NCBI GenBank assembly: GCA_963971575.1 | Contig: OZ020616.1 | Coordinates: 55,597,201 to 55,661,200 of the forward strand | Source of the DNA: Liopterus haemorrhoidalis | Lineage: Eukaryota; Arthropoda; Insecta; Coleoptera; Dytiscidae | Direction of reading: 5' to 3' | Length of the DNA stretch: 64,000 nucleotides | In this document: in pieces, positions 21,900 to 33,396 of the stretch | How positions within the stretch are numbered: position 1 is the first letter of the stretch | How the letters are laid out: each line of letters begins with the position of its first letter | The notes under the pieces: generated by a model | What the model was told of the DNA's origin: nothing | Seen by the model: the letters and a program-made list of their open reading frames with translations, nothing else | Database searches by the model: none | Made by a program: the position numbers and the translations under genes

Positions 21900-22440
21900 G
21901 AACTGTTGTAGAGTCAGAGATTTATTTATTTTTAATAAATAAATAAAATCACAATCAAATTAGTCTTATATAATTTTTATCACAGTATTTAGAATAAATT
22001 GATCCTTAATTTGTTTGATAAAATACTCCTGCATTTCCTTTGAGAGCGTAACAAAATTACTCCAAAAATTTCCATATACAGGGTGTTCCATTTTGCACGC
22101 CAATATTTTAATAATTTAATCGCAAAGCGTGGCTTGCGGTATCGCCCCTCCTGAATACCAAATCAGGAATACATATTAATAAGGAGTCATAATTTATTTG
22201 ACATTAATGGTTTTAGGTTCGAGTAACGTTGTTTGAATTAGTACACGTGTAAAGGGGTAGATGTCACCACTAATGGGATAAAGAGGCATCCTCGATAAAA
22301 AATAAATTAGATTTATGTTACGTCATATACAAAGTTATTTTTACAGTAAGAAATATTTTTTTCTACTTCTGTTAAAAAAACTGTACTATATTTAACTTGT
22401 TTTAGTGCATAAAATTTCTGTTTATGATGAGTTAAAAAAG
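21900..22440. other. Unassigned sequence
   Basis: ACAGGGTGTTCCATTTTG at 22079 looks like a Tc1/mariner-type MITE end, but no partner end was found. GTAAAGGGGTAGATG near 22255 resembles an end of the 3614-4866 element. Confidence 0.35.
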
Positions 22441-22444
22441 TGTA

Positions 22445-22640
22445 TTTTTTTCACTCTTGTCATAAGAACAATACAAACTATTGGGATTTACATAAATACT
22501 TCCACGGCTGCAAGCACGACCGTCATGAACGTCATATACTTAGCATGCAATGCTTTGAAGCCAAAACCACGTGGAGACGAAAGGGATATTTGCCATTGAG
22601 AGTATAGCAGACCTAATTTACATTTATTTCTTGTAATTCT
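22445..22640. repeat. Direct repeat, left copy
   Basis: About 190 bp containing CACTCTTGTCATAAGAACAA, CTTCCACGGCTGCAAG and GGAGACGAAAGGGATATTTG is repeated at 23872-24062 in the same orientation, with roughly four bases in five identical. The two copies bracket the decayed gene described at 23085. Confidence 0.75.
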
Positions 22641-23084
22641 TGTCAGTAAACTATTGAAGTAATAATAATTCGTCTTATAAGAGTCAACTTCTTCTCTGGA
22701 GGGCTTCACAAAAAGGCATGCTGTTAGTCTGAAACCCACATTAATTACACAGCCCAACAAACATTTTGGTGCCTGCGAATATTTAACTGTCTCTAGATAA
22801 TTTGTGGGCACAGAATCCAAAATTGCCGTCAGATTTGGTCTATCAAATCTAGTTTTTGAGATACGCTATATTGGCTTCTTTTACAATAAAATAACTTATT
22901 TCTTAACTTGTGTATTTTTCACGTTATTACTGTTACTATTTGTTCTAACTGCCAGTTACAAACACAAAAGAAACAAAGGTATTTATTTCACAAAGTAGAT
23001 AAATATACATTCATCACTAATCACTTAAAAATGTTCTTTTGTACGACTTTCTGGCATGGAGTTGCCAGAAAGGAGTTGGAGAAA

Positions 23085-23680
23085 ATCACCTAGGCTTTCT
23101 GGTAAGTGGTCATAATACAACCGAGAATATTAAAGTTGGAAAGCATATTTTCCACTAATTCGCTGCCTTATGATTTCCAAGAAAATTTTGTACTACTTGA
23201 ATAAATGAACACCAATAAAAAGATTCAATCTCGTTCATTGATGTGGTTGGATTGGATTGTGGATCTTCAGTAGGTTGCCTTATCTGAGGACCATCAAATA
23301 TTCTGGCTTTCAGTTTTTCAGAGTTAATCCCAGGAAATTTACGTGTCAAGTAACCTACACAAAGTCCATCTCGATTTAAAGCCTTCAAAAATTGCTACAT
23401 AAACCCAAACTTGATATGCAAGGGTGGAAATATAATTTTCTCTCTCGCAACCAAAGGTTCATTGACAACGTTTTGTTTTTCTTGAGTTATGACATTTCTT
23501 AATGGAAATCACCCAATTTATGTTAACCCAGTGCTGATCTTTAGCTCTGCTGTCCCATAGACATAAAAAACATATTTTGTATATCCACTTTGCTGTCCAA
23601 GGAGGAAGTTTACCGTTTTTAGATAAAAAACTAAAATCAATTCTGCATCTCAAAAACTAGAGCTGCTACGAAAAAGAGTC
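23085..23680 (-). pseudogene. Middle part of a multicopy arthropod gene of unknown function
   Basis: Minus-strand pieces read ICFLCLWDSRAKDQHWVNINW (near 23590), then PPLHIKFGFM, then KALNRDGLCVGYLTRKFPGI and SEKLKARIFDGPQIR. They end ..FIQVVQNFLGNHKAANE and LVENMLSNFNILGC. Two or more frameshifts and stops break it. I recognise this as the family whose C-terminus (..SDEQ.ERFHQD..) is at 44463. Such sequences recur in arthropod genomes, but I know no function. The FLCLW and CxxC-poor composition does not reveal an active site. Confidence 0.6.
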
Positions 23681-23871
23681 GGGTATTTTTGGAATCAGCA
23701 CATCAAAAATATCCAAAATCAGTTCTTACTTTTCCGGCACCAAAATAAAAAAATTATTTTGTTGGGCAGTGTTATTAATGATAATTTAAATATTAGTAAA
23801 TATAGCTGCCAACTTATCTTAAACGACAATCAGTGGTATGTAAAGCAAAAATTGCCATTAGGTGTCATTTT

Positions 23872-24062
23872 TTCACTCTTATCCTAAGAACAATATAAAC
23901 TAATGAGGTTTACACACATGCTTCCACGGCTACAAGTACGACAGTCATGGACGTCATATACTTTAGCATTCAATGTTTTGAAGTTAAAACCACCTGGAGA
24001 CGAAAGGAATATTTGCTACTGAGAGTATATCAAGCCTAATTTAAATTTGCTTCTCACTACAT
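23872..24062. repeat. Direct repeat, right copy
   Basis: Second copy of the 22445-22640 repeat, same orientation, starting CACTCTTATCCTAAGAACAA. Its interior has several small differences from the left copy. Confidence 0.75.
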
Positions 24063-24935
24063 TCTCATTGCTTTAGAGGCCCAAACCCGATACTGGTAAC
24101 TTTTTTGTGTCATGAATTATTGAGAACCACTGTTCTAAAATACATTTGAATGAATCTCACATTGAAAATAGCCCTTATAAAATGAGTTTTGAAAAGCCTG
24201 CAATCAATCCTAAGATAATACAAACTTTACAAAAGATATTTTCATTCGTTCGAATACAGAGGTAATATATATCTACCTGTCAGTTCAATGAATTCACAAT
24301 TTTGGTTTGAATCAAGTGCAGTAACCTTCTAAGAAGCAATCACAGACTGTCTACCCGCTTTTCTACATGAGAAAAACGGAAAACCTTTTACACTGACGGA
24401 TTAAAAAGGGATATTGAGAGATTTTCTTCCCCTCCAATTATTTTCACTGACACAGAATGCGTGGGAGATGGATTCCAAAAGGATTCTAATAAACTTACAG
24501 TTTACAAGAATGTTTCGCTAGAATAAGGATGAAGGATTTTAAATAATTATAAGATCCTGACAATTTACAAACATCAAAAGATCATAGGTTAGAATCATAT
24601 TCAGGAATGCATTTTCAGGAATGCATAGTACTCAGTTCTGTAAATTTTGTATTATTTTTGTTTGAAACTTAATATCTGGTTAATGTATGATAAAAACTGC
24701 AACACTAGATATGAATAGAATAACAAAAAGTATGAAATATGAAAGCGAATTGTGAATTCCGTGGGACAATGAACGCAGAGTACTAAGCTGTAGCTTAAAA
24801 CGACGTTCATAGGAACAGATGCAACGGATTGCGATTTAAAATTTTGACTATTAAAAAAAATATATTTACCAAAATATATACTTCATATATGATTTACCAA
24901 TATATGTTTTACCAAAATATATATTTCATACGGTT
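24063..24935. other. Mostly unassigned, one hAT-like end
   Basis: GAGAACCACTG at about 24121 is the complement of CAGTGGTTCTC, a frequent hAT MITE end. No opposite end or 8-bp duplication was found. Confidence 0.35.
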
Positions 24936-25579
24936 TAATTCTTAAGGCAATTAGTCACAGCGGCAACGAATTTTTATTATGCAAAGAAAAGCTGTTAGAA
25001 CTATTGCCAAGGTTAGTAGACGAAGAACTTTTAGAGATCTGTTTCCAAAGCTGAACATTTTAACTTTGCCATCGTTGTATATTTATCAGCAACTGTTGTA
25101 TGTTAAAGAAAATATACACAACTTTAAATTAAATCAAAAAATTCATGAATATTGCACCAGAAGTAGACATAATATACGGGTTCCAAAATGGCATTACACA
25201 GTTACTAAAAAGGCGCCAAATTATGTAGGGGCACAACTTTACAGTAATACCCCGTTACTCGACTGCCTCTTAGCTCGACGTTTTCGCCACTCGACGTGAA
25301 TGTCGAGAGTGAGAGTCGACGGAAGCATCGCTTTCCGACGCGTGATCGAGTACCGATCACGTGATACATATTTTGGTAAACAAAGCAAAATGAAAGCATG
25401 GCCAGCAGTTCGCGCCTAGATATCTTGACGACAACAACTCAGATTTAGTGCAGCTATGAACTTTTTGTATTTTGCTAAAATAAGTGATTTATATTTATAA
25501 TTATGGGTCCAAAGGATAGAAATGCAAGCATAGCTAAAAGGAAAACATATACATACATATATGTATTTCCTTATATGTA

Positions 25580-26449
25580 CGAGGTCTGTTCAAAAAGTAT
25601 CGCGAATTTTGTGTTTTTTCAAAAATTATTTATTTATTCATGAATATCTATTTTGTCCCCTTCAAAGTAATCCCCACCAGATATTATACACTTGTGCCAA
25701 CGTTTTTTCAACCCTCGAAGCACTTGAAAAAATCATTTTTTGATTCCTTCGATGCCGTCTTTATCTCCTCACTCGTAGCGTAGCGTCGTCCTTTCATGGG
25801 CCTCTTCAGTTTCGGGAACAAGAAAAAGTCACAGGGGGCCAGATCTGGGGAATACGGTGGCTGCGGCATTATTAGTGTGTTGTTTTTGGCCAAAAATTCG
25901 CGCACAAGCAACGATGTGTGGACAGGAGCGACTCGTCTCATGCCCAAATCATTGGTAAAAATCGAATGGCACGAGCCAATCGATATGTTTAGGTCCTCAG
26001 CAACTTCTCTAACGGTGATTCGACGATTGGCCAATACTATTTTCTTCATTTCATCAATTTTTTCGTCTGTTGTTGACGTGCTCGGGCGTCCGGCACGCTC
26101 TTCGTCGTTCACATCTTCTCGGCCCTCTGAGAATATTTTGTACCACCGATAAACGTTGCTTCGGTTCAAGGTAGCTTCACCATATGGCACAGTCAACATT
26201 CGGAATGCGTCCGCGCACTTAATTTTGTTTTTCACACAAAATTTGATACTGATTCTTTGACCCATTTTTTGATACAAAACACGTGCAAGCAAAGCAACTG
26301 TCAAAAATTAACTGAACATTCAAAATAGTCGAACTTGTCGGCATAAGTGAGAGACATGAGTACCAACATAACGCCACAAAAAAATCGAAAATCGAATATA
26401 CGTAACCCGCGTAAATTAAAAATTCGCGATACTTTTTGAACAGACCTCG
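25580..26449 (-). mobile_element. mariner element, internally deleted, 870 bp
   Basis: The ends CGAGGTCTGTTCAAAAAGTA and its complement form near-perfect ~30-bp TIRs, with TA at 25578-25579 and 26450-26451. It lies inside the pogo-like element. The length is about two thirds of a full mariner. Confidence 0.92.
25640..26304 (-). pseudogene. mariner transposase with catalytic centre deleted
   Basis: The frame of 198 codons has the N-terminal helix-turn-helix region (NRSNVYRWYKIFSEGRE), the linker GRPSTSTTDEKIDEM and the second helix region (ITVREVAEDLNISIGS). It then runs directly into REFLAKNNTLIM and the last catalytic motif PPYSPDLAPCDFFLFPKLK. The segment with aspartates one and two is missing. 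A stop falls after FKCFEG and the true C-terminus continues in other frames. The open frame across the deletion could give a DNA-binding but inactive protein; that is speculation. Confidence 0.88.
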
Positions 26450-26888
26450 TATATATGTATATATGTACATATGATTCCCTCTATTTCTTATGGAGAAATT
26501 CGACTCGCCACTCGACGTAATCGCTACTCGACGCTTTTTCAGAACGAATTAACGTCGAGTAGCGGGGTATTACTGTATAATAAAATCTATTTTGACCAAT
26601 ATTTGACCAAGAAATGTTTGTATGAGTTTAACGTATTATAATTTGTAACTTTTTTAATTCTTTTTACTACTATTTTTATTCATTTTATGTTTTTTATTCT
26701 GTATTCTAATATTGTGCATCTCTATAAATGCGCAAGACCATTTATCAAAATAAACAGCGATACATTTTTACCAATATTTATTATAACGTAGTGTCTCTGA
26801 GATTATTGAGCCAGAAATTAAGTCTCAAGAACGACGTAAAATGCCTAGGGTTGAGAGGGTACCCGGAAAAAAAAATTTGGTGTAAAGG

Positions 26889-27147
26889 TAGGGTGACCAT
26901 TTTCTTGGAGACGGCAATGCGGGACGTAGAAAAAAAAGGTCGTCACTTCCGAAATATAATTGAAGAGCAAACAAAAAAAAAGGTCCTTACCTCCCAAATA
27001 TAAATAAAAATACCTCCCAAATATAGTAATAGAGTAAAAAAAAAGGTCTTCACCTCCCAAATATAAGTACAGAGCAAAATTCGGCCCTGGGGACACCAAA
27101 TCAAAATGCGGGACGTCCCGCGAAATGTGAGACGAATGGTCACCCTA
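26889..27147. mobile_element. hAT-type MITE, TIR TAGGGTGACCATT (copy 1)
   Basis: TAGGGTGACCATTTTCTT and AATGGTCACCCTA are inverted ends. The 8-bp flanks TGTAAAGG (26881-26888) and TCTAAAGG (27148-27155) differ at one base. The TAGGG start fits the hAT YARNG rule. The interior has AATGCGGGACG and three units of A(8-9)GGTCNTNACCTCCCAAATATA. A second copy is at 50849. Confidence 0.88.
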
Positions 27148-27159
27148 TCTAAAGGAGGT

Positions 27160-28105
27160 CCTCAGACTGCATAAGTTTAAAAACTCCTGATCTAATATAT
27201 TGCTGTTAATTGCTGTCAACGTACCCATGGATATACCTAAATACGATATGATCCACATCAAAACAAATTTATGGAATTGCTTTATATCTTTTCCAAGGCT
27301 TACTCTGACGATTTTTTTTTTTAAATCACGTTATTTTCGAACACATCAGAGAAAAATCGTGTTCTCTGTATCTTGTTACACCTGTATGAGATCTGCGCAA
27401 AGAATATCGGTAAGAATTGGATTGTCTATGATTATTCTAAAAATCTAACAGTCAAATTCGTTGTTATTAATCAAATAAAAACAATTTATTTGTCATAAAT
27501 AATTCTGTTCACTGGCACATCAGCGTGGTAATTACTACACCCCAAGTTACGTTAGCTTTAACTACCTTCTCCCTTCTACGTTAAGTTAAGCATTACGTAT
27601 AAGTACGACGGCACAGGTGAATAATGATCTGCCTTTTACAGCGTCGATACTTTCCACTCGCTTTCACTGTTTCATGCGAAATGTCTCCTGCATAACGTAC
27701 ATAAATCCTACCATTACTATTTACTGAGTAAATCCAAAATGATGACGTAACCATGCGGGGGAGACTGTTTATTATACCCAAAGTTTACGCATACGTCATA
27801 AGAGAAGAAGGGAAAATTAACAGGGAATGCACAACTGACAAATATTCTCTTAATTCTGATTGTTGGACTGATATTTGGCCTAAACGTATAACATAGTTTA
27901 AATTTAATAATCTTCTCTGTTGAACCATACGCTTTTTTAACCATCATTGGCCAAATAAATACTCCTGAAGAAGGTAGGCTTTTATAAAAACTTTTGATAA
28001 TTTGTAGTCAGAGATTCTCTTTAAAACATGTATAGAAGGGGTCCTAAACTAAATTTTTGAATAAAATTGATATTACACCAATACCTCGCTTTACGGCTTA
28101 GATTT
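27160..28105. other. Unassigned sequence
   Basis: Several short open frames but no recognisable motif, termini or RNA fold. Confidence 0.35.
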
Positions 28106-28111
28106 CTGTTT

Positions 28112-29304
28112 CAGTACCTTCCTCGATCTCAGTAAGGCCTTCGATTGCTTATCACACGAGATCCTACTCAAAAAATTAGCTTACTATGGTTTTGAAGATA
28201 ACAGCCGGACTTTGCTGAAATCTTACATATCTAATCGTAGCCAATTTACGCAAATTGGCAGTTCCAGATCTGAATATCTTCCTTTGCACTTTGGTGTCCC
28301 ACAAGGCTCCGTGCTTGGACTTCTTCTCTTCTTAATCTATATAAACGACTTCCCTTCTTCTTTAAATGCTAAATCTATTCTGTATGCTGATGATACAACT
28401 CTGCTGGCTTGTAATTCTAATTACGATTCACTTTTAATGGATAACATTTCTCTGGTAGACAATGCTAAGTTATGGTTCAGTAGTAACAATCTGACCCTTA
28501 ACTCAGACAAAACTCAGTCCTTGCTGCTGACCACCAGAAAACACAACTTCGATAATCCTCCTTACATTAAATTTCTTGGATTACACGTGGACCCGCACTT
28601 ACGATGGGACCAACACACCGATTTCCTCAGTAGAAAACTCCGTTCTACTATCTACATAATAAGAAATTTAAAATCTGAAGTCAGCACAGATATTATATTA
28701 AAAGCATATTCTTCCCTTTTTGAGTCCCACCTAAGATATGGTTTAATAATATGGGGCCATTCAGCTGCCGCTAATAGGATTTTCGATGTTCAGAGAAAAG
28801 TGATTAGAGTTATTGCAGGTATTCCTTTTCGCGCTGAGTGTCGTGACCTTTTTGTGAAATTTAAAATAATGACCCTACCATCTTTATTTATATACGAGTG
28901 CCTTATATTCATATATAAGCATAGGAGCACGTACAGTACCTTTAGTGCGCAACAAACGCATGACACGCGCTCTAAAAACAATATACGTTCTGATTTTATT
29001 CGTCTCAACAAATCCAGAAACGCTTCGAATTATTGCTCTATTCGTTTCTTCAACTTATTACCCATGAGCATTAGATCATCGCCTTTCAATGTTTTCAAAA
29101 AGACCATAAAAAATATGTTAACTATCAATCTAATATATATTTTCGAGGAGTTTAATAATATTAGTTTCAAAATGTACAACTAGTTATAATATATTACCTA
29201 TGTTATTTTATGGGTTTTGCCATGTTATGTATCATGTAACAATCTGACTGACTAAAAGCAGTATAATGTACAAGTTTACTTGGTCAATAAAGAATTATTA
29301 TTAT
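28112..29304 (+). mobile_element. 5'-truncated LINE, copy 2 of family L
   Basis: Begins in the reverse transcriptase palm (FLDLSKAFDCLSHEILLKKL) and ends GACTGACTAAAAGCAGTAT, TTGGTCAATAAAG and AATTATTATTATTATTAT. The 3' tail matches the copy at 12090. The following 70 bp (GGGGTTTGTCAGGTCTTGAC...) recur at 44040 without the LINE, so the ATT run may be the insertion point. Confidence 0.88.
28115..29183 (+). pseudogene. LINE reverse transcriptase, long open frame
   Basis: Open from LDLSKAFDCL to the stop after ..SFKMYN. Counted from the methionine at 28212, FGVPQGSVLG is at 27-36 and YADD at 58-61, followed by LTLNSDKTQSLLLTTRK, FLGLHVDPHLRWDQH, RYGLIIWGHSAAANRI and RKVIRVIAGIPFRAECRDLF. The one leucine after VLG replaces the usual proline. 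No stop occurs in the surviving part; the 5' domains are missing. It is clearly the same family as 12090-13123. Confidence 0.9.
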
Positions 29305-29539
29305 TATTATGGGGTTTGTCAGGTCTTGACAAGCGTCCACTAATCTCAAACTTCAGCAACCTTTGAGCCGCTTTTTTATTTTTGTTCCAGGAAAGTTGTC
29401 CGCAAAGCGAAAAGTGTAATGAATCAATTATTTGGATATAAACCCATATAAACTCAATAGGATTGGTTCCAATTTTTTATAAAATAGCGTAGATTTTAGC
29501 TTAAAATGCATTTTTTCTTTATATGTATTTCATTTAAAA

Positions 29540-29990
29540 ATGTTTAGTGCCAAGACTGTGACCACATTTATATTGGAAAAACACAGACAATTTGAAACTA
29601 GATTCAAAGAACACCTAAGAGCCCATAAAAACCGTAAACCCGATTCCTCAAACGTTGCAAAACACATCACTAATAACCACAATTGTGAAATAGAAGATTG
29701 TTCGGTCATTCACATTAATAGCAATAACCAGAAACTTACCTTATTTGAACATTTGGAAATTCACAAAAATTTACAATCGGGAATTCTTTTAATGAACGAG
29801 CAACTAATATTATACAATAGTCCTTTACTGAAAATTAGAATATAATATATTGACCCTTGATCTGCTTTCAGCCATAAATATTTACCTGAATAACTATATA
29901 ATAGAAAATAATTTTTGTATCTGTTAGTTTGTAAGAAACTCTTGAAAATGGCATCATAGCCGAAATACGTATCGAGTATTAAAGTATTTG
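29540..29990 (+). pseudogene. Penelope-like element 3' end with GIY-YIG nuclease
   Basis: CQDCDHIYIGKTQ (29551) gives the GIY-YIG signature, then a one-base frameshift. The frame reads RQFETRFKEHLRAHKNRKPDSSNVAKH and LTLFEHLEIHKNL to a stop at 29845. Downstream, GAAAATGGCATCATAGCCGAAA and GTATCGAGTATTAAAGTATT resemble the Penelope-like 3' region. It is truncated upstream of the nuclease and differs from the Penelope-like fragment at 2181, so two families are present. Confidence 0.8.
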
Positions 29991-30695
29991 TGAAACTTAA
30001 CCTAGTGTTTTAATTTTTATATTTCTATAACATTTTTCCATTTGTATCTTGTATAATTAGCGGTATTATTTTATAGAAACTTGAGGTCAGCTTAAGAAGT
30101 TTTGCAGGTGATGCGGCATTGTTTCATCTGTCCCTGTCTCATTGTGACCCTGTGATAACGTCCCTTTTATGTCCCATTGTCCCATCAGGCTAACCCTCTC
30201 GGATTATACGCAATCAATAGCATAGAAGCGCATTTAATTCACTCTGCCATTCGCAAACATTGTCAAAATTAATATGCCAAAATAAACGATTCAATTCGAT
30301 AATTATACTTTTGGTTTAAACTCAAATACATTTCGGATTGTAAATTTAATTATAGGATAATTTGTGACAAATTTTCTCACCTGAAATAATTTCATAAAAT
30401 ACGAAATGCTGGAAAGAAAAACAGTTGAATGTTTAATCGTCTGAAGTGAAAATTCTTACGACAAGCCTACCATGGCTAAGTACTTTATTCACTTTAAATG
30501 TTAACTTTGAAACATTAAGTAAATTACACACATTTTTTAACTTTCTTGTTTTTCTTCTTGACATTTTTCCATTATAGGCTTTTTGTTCTCAGGTGCCATA
30601 TTTTCCTGTCTTCCTCATATACGTATTTTTCACACATCAAATTGCCGATATGTATTTGAAACTTAACTGCTGGTTTTTTCCAAAAATTAAATGAT
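29991..30695. other. Unassigned sequence
   Basis: No recognisable gene or repeat ends. Confidence 0.35.
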
Positions 30696-30698
30696 TTA

Positions 30699-30817
30699 GG
30701 CCCCTATTCTGTAATTTTTGCCATGGTGTTAAATTTATAGGTATCTATGAAAACATATACTATGTACATGTAAAATTCACATCTTAAGATCTTGTTAAAA
30801 GTTACAGAATAGGTCCG
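30699..30817. mobile_element. 119-bp MITE, TIR GGNCCTATTCTGTAA, TTA duplication
   Basis: GGCCCCTATTCTGTAA and GTTACAGAATAGGTCC are inverted. TTA is present at 30696-30698 and 30818-30820. The size and 3-bp duplication fit a PIF/Harbinger-type MITE. A single copy is in this window. Confidence 0.7.
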
Positions 30818-30917
30818 TTAAGTGGACATAAATGTTAAACTTCAAATATGGGTCAAATGGTACAAAAAAAATTTAAATTATCTTAGGCTAGAGTTACGTA
30901 ATTTTTAAGTCAAAAGC

Positions 30918-31888
30918 AAAAATTGACGTGAAGTGTAAAATTTCACACATTTCAGGGTTTCGCAGGTATTTAGTAAGTGAATGATGATTATTGGGATGCC
31001 AAAACAAATTTTATGTTAAAATATTTTTTTTGTTAATTTTAATTCGAATGCCTAATACCATTATTTAGATTTATAAATATGAGCAGTATTTTTTTTTTTT
31101 TTATATAGCAAGGTTCATTAAGATTTTGAAAATTGCGCCGATGGCTTCCATTGGTTGTTTTAAGTCATAACTCCCCCCCTCTGATTTCCTGTATTCAATT
31201 TCAAAAATTTATACTGGTTATTAAATTTACGCTTTTAAAAATTAAATTCAACATTTGACCAAATATAACTAGAATTTTGAAAAAATAATTTAAACAAAAT
31301 AAAAATAAAAAAAAAACAGAAAAAATAAAATTGCCTCGAGACCGCATTGAACCTTAGTTTGTAAATTAGAACACGAGCATGCTATCCATTACACTATCAA
31401 AGCATGCTGGTTTTTTGTGTTACATAAGTTATTAAAAATTTTACGTGGTAAAACAAAAAAACACAAAAAATGCGTTATTTTCCGAAAACATAATCTGATC
31501 AAAAATTCCTGTTGTACTATTAACACAAATGTATATTACTTAGAATTTTTTCAGAATTTTAGTTTAAACCATTTGGGCTACAGGGTGTGGGACAATTTTT
31601 TTTTTTTACAAAATTTTGGCAAAAATCGCGTCAAAATAATTTATTTGTCTAAAATAACATTTTGATCGTTAATCCACGTACTAAGGTTTTTTTTTTGATA
31701 CCCTACTCAGAATTAAAAAAAAATATATATTTTTCGATGAGCACATATTTCTTTATATTTTTAGGGGGATATGTTTTTTAGATGTTTTAGTATTTTTCCT
31801 ATGTGCGGGTCAAGGAGTTGTATAAGCATGCCAAATTTTAACTCTCTAGGTTTAGCCGTTTGGCTACAATTTTTACCGAACAGACCGA

Positions 31889-31942
<54 letters not shown>

Positions 31943-31994
31943 GACAAAATGACGGTATAAGGGTTTTTTGGTCATACCTACAAAACCCTAAAAA
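30918..31994 (-). mobile_element. Family A repeat, copy A2
   Basis: Reverse orientation. It runs from the AATTGACGTGAAGTG end (palindrome and AGGTATTTAGTAAGTGA) through the cassette and a conserved ~300 bp to (CAGA)n at 31890-31941 and the CATACCTACAAAACCCT terminal hairpin. The microsatellite has about 13 units, far more than A1. Open frames through it (31417, 31771) recur in other copies only because the DNA is shared. Confidence 0.75.
31331..31407 (-). other. tRNA-like cassette (type II) in A2
   Basis: On the minus strand TAGTGTAATGG resembles box A, and GGTTCAATGCGG gives a full box B match (GTTCAATGC). The fold is imperfect. It is in the same place as the cassettes in A1 and A4. Confidence 0.6.
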
Positions 31995-32980
31995 CAGATA
32001 TGGCCTCTAATTTAATTAACATAGATAGATGTATTGAACAATAAAGGAGAGAAGTTGGATCAAAGATTGTCATTTTTTATTCAAAAACAAAAATAGTGTC
32101 CTCATTTTAATATTTCAGATTTTAGTTTGGATGTGCAATTTCAAAAATTAATTTTCAGGAAATGTAAACCATCTGTAAACCATCAAAAATATTGCATAAA
32201 AATAATCAAAGCACAAAGCTTTTATCCTTGCAGGATCTACCATCTTTTCATTCCTTTATCCTTGTAATTATTTCAGTAAAATATCGTGGTTTAGATCCTT
32301 TTACATTCGGTGGCTGTATAGATACAGCGGTGACGTTCACGAGTCGCATGACTGAGTTCTGTTCGTATTAAGACATACCAGACAGTAATAATTACTGAGA
32401 TTGTGCTCGTAAGAATGCATGCAATGTGTACTTATGCTGTATAAACTCTACATCAACGAATATAATACACTACATAATTAAATTATTTGATCATTCAGAT
32501 GCAGTTAATAATTTACAGCGTTGATCAAAGGAAAGAAAAGTGACCGGTACAATAAAATACAACGGTTTTCTATTATATGACGTGGTCAAAGCAAAGTGCT
32601 GAGGCACATTTTAGTAGTGGGGCTATGTCATAACTGTGACAATTTGACCTTGAAAGTCCGACCAGCCGACTTTCACTGAAACCTGACTTAAAAAGATGTG
32701 GTTTTTTGAGGCTTGACCGTTGGACTGTCAGCCGTGCCTTCTCAAAAGCCGTGCTGGAATCGTGTAGGATAAGTTATATTTATATGTGACTTTTGGAGAC
32801 TTGATCTGAACAGTTATATAAAAGCGATATTTTAAAAATAAACCGATTTACTAGATTTGCTTTATTAAATTACACATCACTCTATTTGAAATTCTTAAGC
32901 TGGATCCAGATTAGCGAAGCGATCCTGTAATGTATCGAGTATGATAATGCTCGCTTGACTATCTACATAACGCGAACGAT
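31995..32980. other. Unassigned sequence
   Basis: No coding or repeat signal recognised. Confidence 0.35.
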
Positions 32981-32983
32981 TCA

Positions 32984-33140
32984 CGGTAAGTTCATCGAAA
33001 ATCAATTCATCGAAAGCAAATTCATCGAAAATCAATTCATCGAAAACTAGTTCATCGAAAACGAGTTCATCGAAAGCAAATTCATCGAAAATCAATTCAT
33101 CAAATGATCAATTCATCGAATGATCAATTCATCGAAAAAA
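32984..33140. repeat. 15-bp tandem repeat, about ten units
   Basis: Units of TTCATCGAAAAYNAR, such as TTCATCGAAAATCAA and TTCATCGAAAGCAAA; the last units shift to TTCATCGAATGATCAA. The minus-strand frame through it spells a periodic FDELV/FDEFA peptide, because the unit is a multiple of three. No other coding evidence supports a protein. Confidence 0.85.
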
Positions 33141-33396
33141 AATATTTTGTAAATATTTGAGAGGAATGCCGAAGGAATCGGAAAGCCAAAAAAGCAGTAG
33201 TCAATAAAAGTTGACAGACTACACTTATTAAATAACTATCATTCTTGGTCTATTAATAATTTTTAAATTTTACATTCAGAAAATACGCCAGGTAAAAGAT
33301 GCCTTTTGGAATATTTTGAAATCGAACATTCTTAGATCAGAAAAACCTGGTTAATGGAATCATAAATGTATTTAATACACCCATTCTGGACTTTTA

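Larger units (their letters stand above)
25242..26575 (+). mobile_element. pogo/Tigger-like element, interrupted by a mariner
   Basis: The ends CAGTAATACCCCGTTACTCG and CGAGTAGCGGGGTATTACTG are inverted, with TA at 25240-25241 and 26576-26577. The CAG start and TA duplication fit pogo/Tigger elements. An ATG at 25503 opens MGPKDRNASIAKRKT, plausible as the start of a CENP-B-type transposase; this is soon cut by the mariner at 25580. Without the mariner the element is only about 460 bp, so it is a deletion derivative. Confidence 0.8.
24938..26650 (+). pseudogene. LINE C-terminal remnant split by a pogo-like element
   Basis: GLILKAISHSGNEF (24938), a frameshift, then MQRKAVRTIAKVSRRRTFRDLFPKL and TRSRHNIRVPK align with the C-terminal part of the LINEs at 12.1 and 28.1 kb. 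The frame is cut at GAQLY (25241). After the 1334-bp insertion it resumes NKIYFDQYLTKKCLYEFNVL to a stop near 26640. Loss of the insertion and one TA restores the reading frame exactly. Confidence 0.8.

Noticed and set aside
27200..27448. 82-codon frame in an otherwise empty stretch
   Set aside because: No motif, poor composition bias and no splice or repeat context.
31417..31665. Frame with KKCVIFRKHNLI..NSCCTI recurring at 46182, 51406 and 60104
   Set aside because: Recurs because family A DNA is shared; no start context, no known domain, and orientation follows the repeat. Synonymous bias was not testable here.
31771..32010. Open frames through (CAGA)n giving TDRQTDRQ or SVCLSVCL peptides (also 46540-46809, 58022-58253)
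   Set aside because: Four-base repeats without stops in several frames; the frames follow repeat DNA of family A, not a gene.
32895..33095. FDELVFDE-repeat protein
   Set aside because: Only a 15-bp minisatellite; unit length changes to 16 bp at its end.
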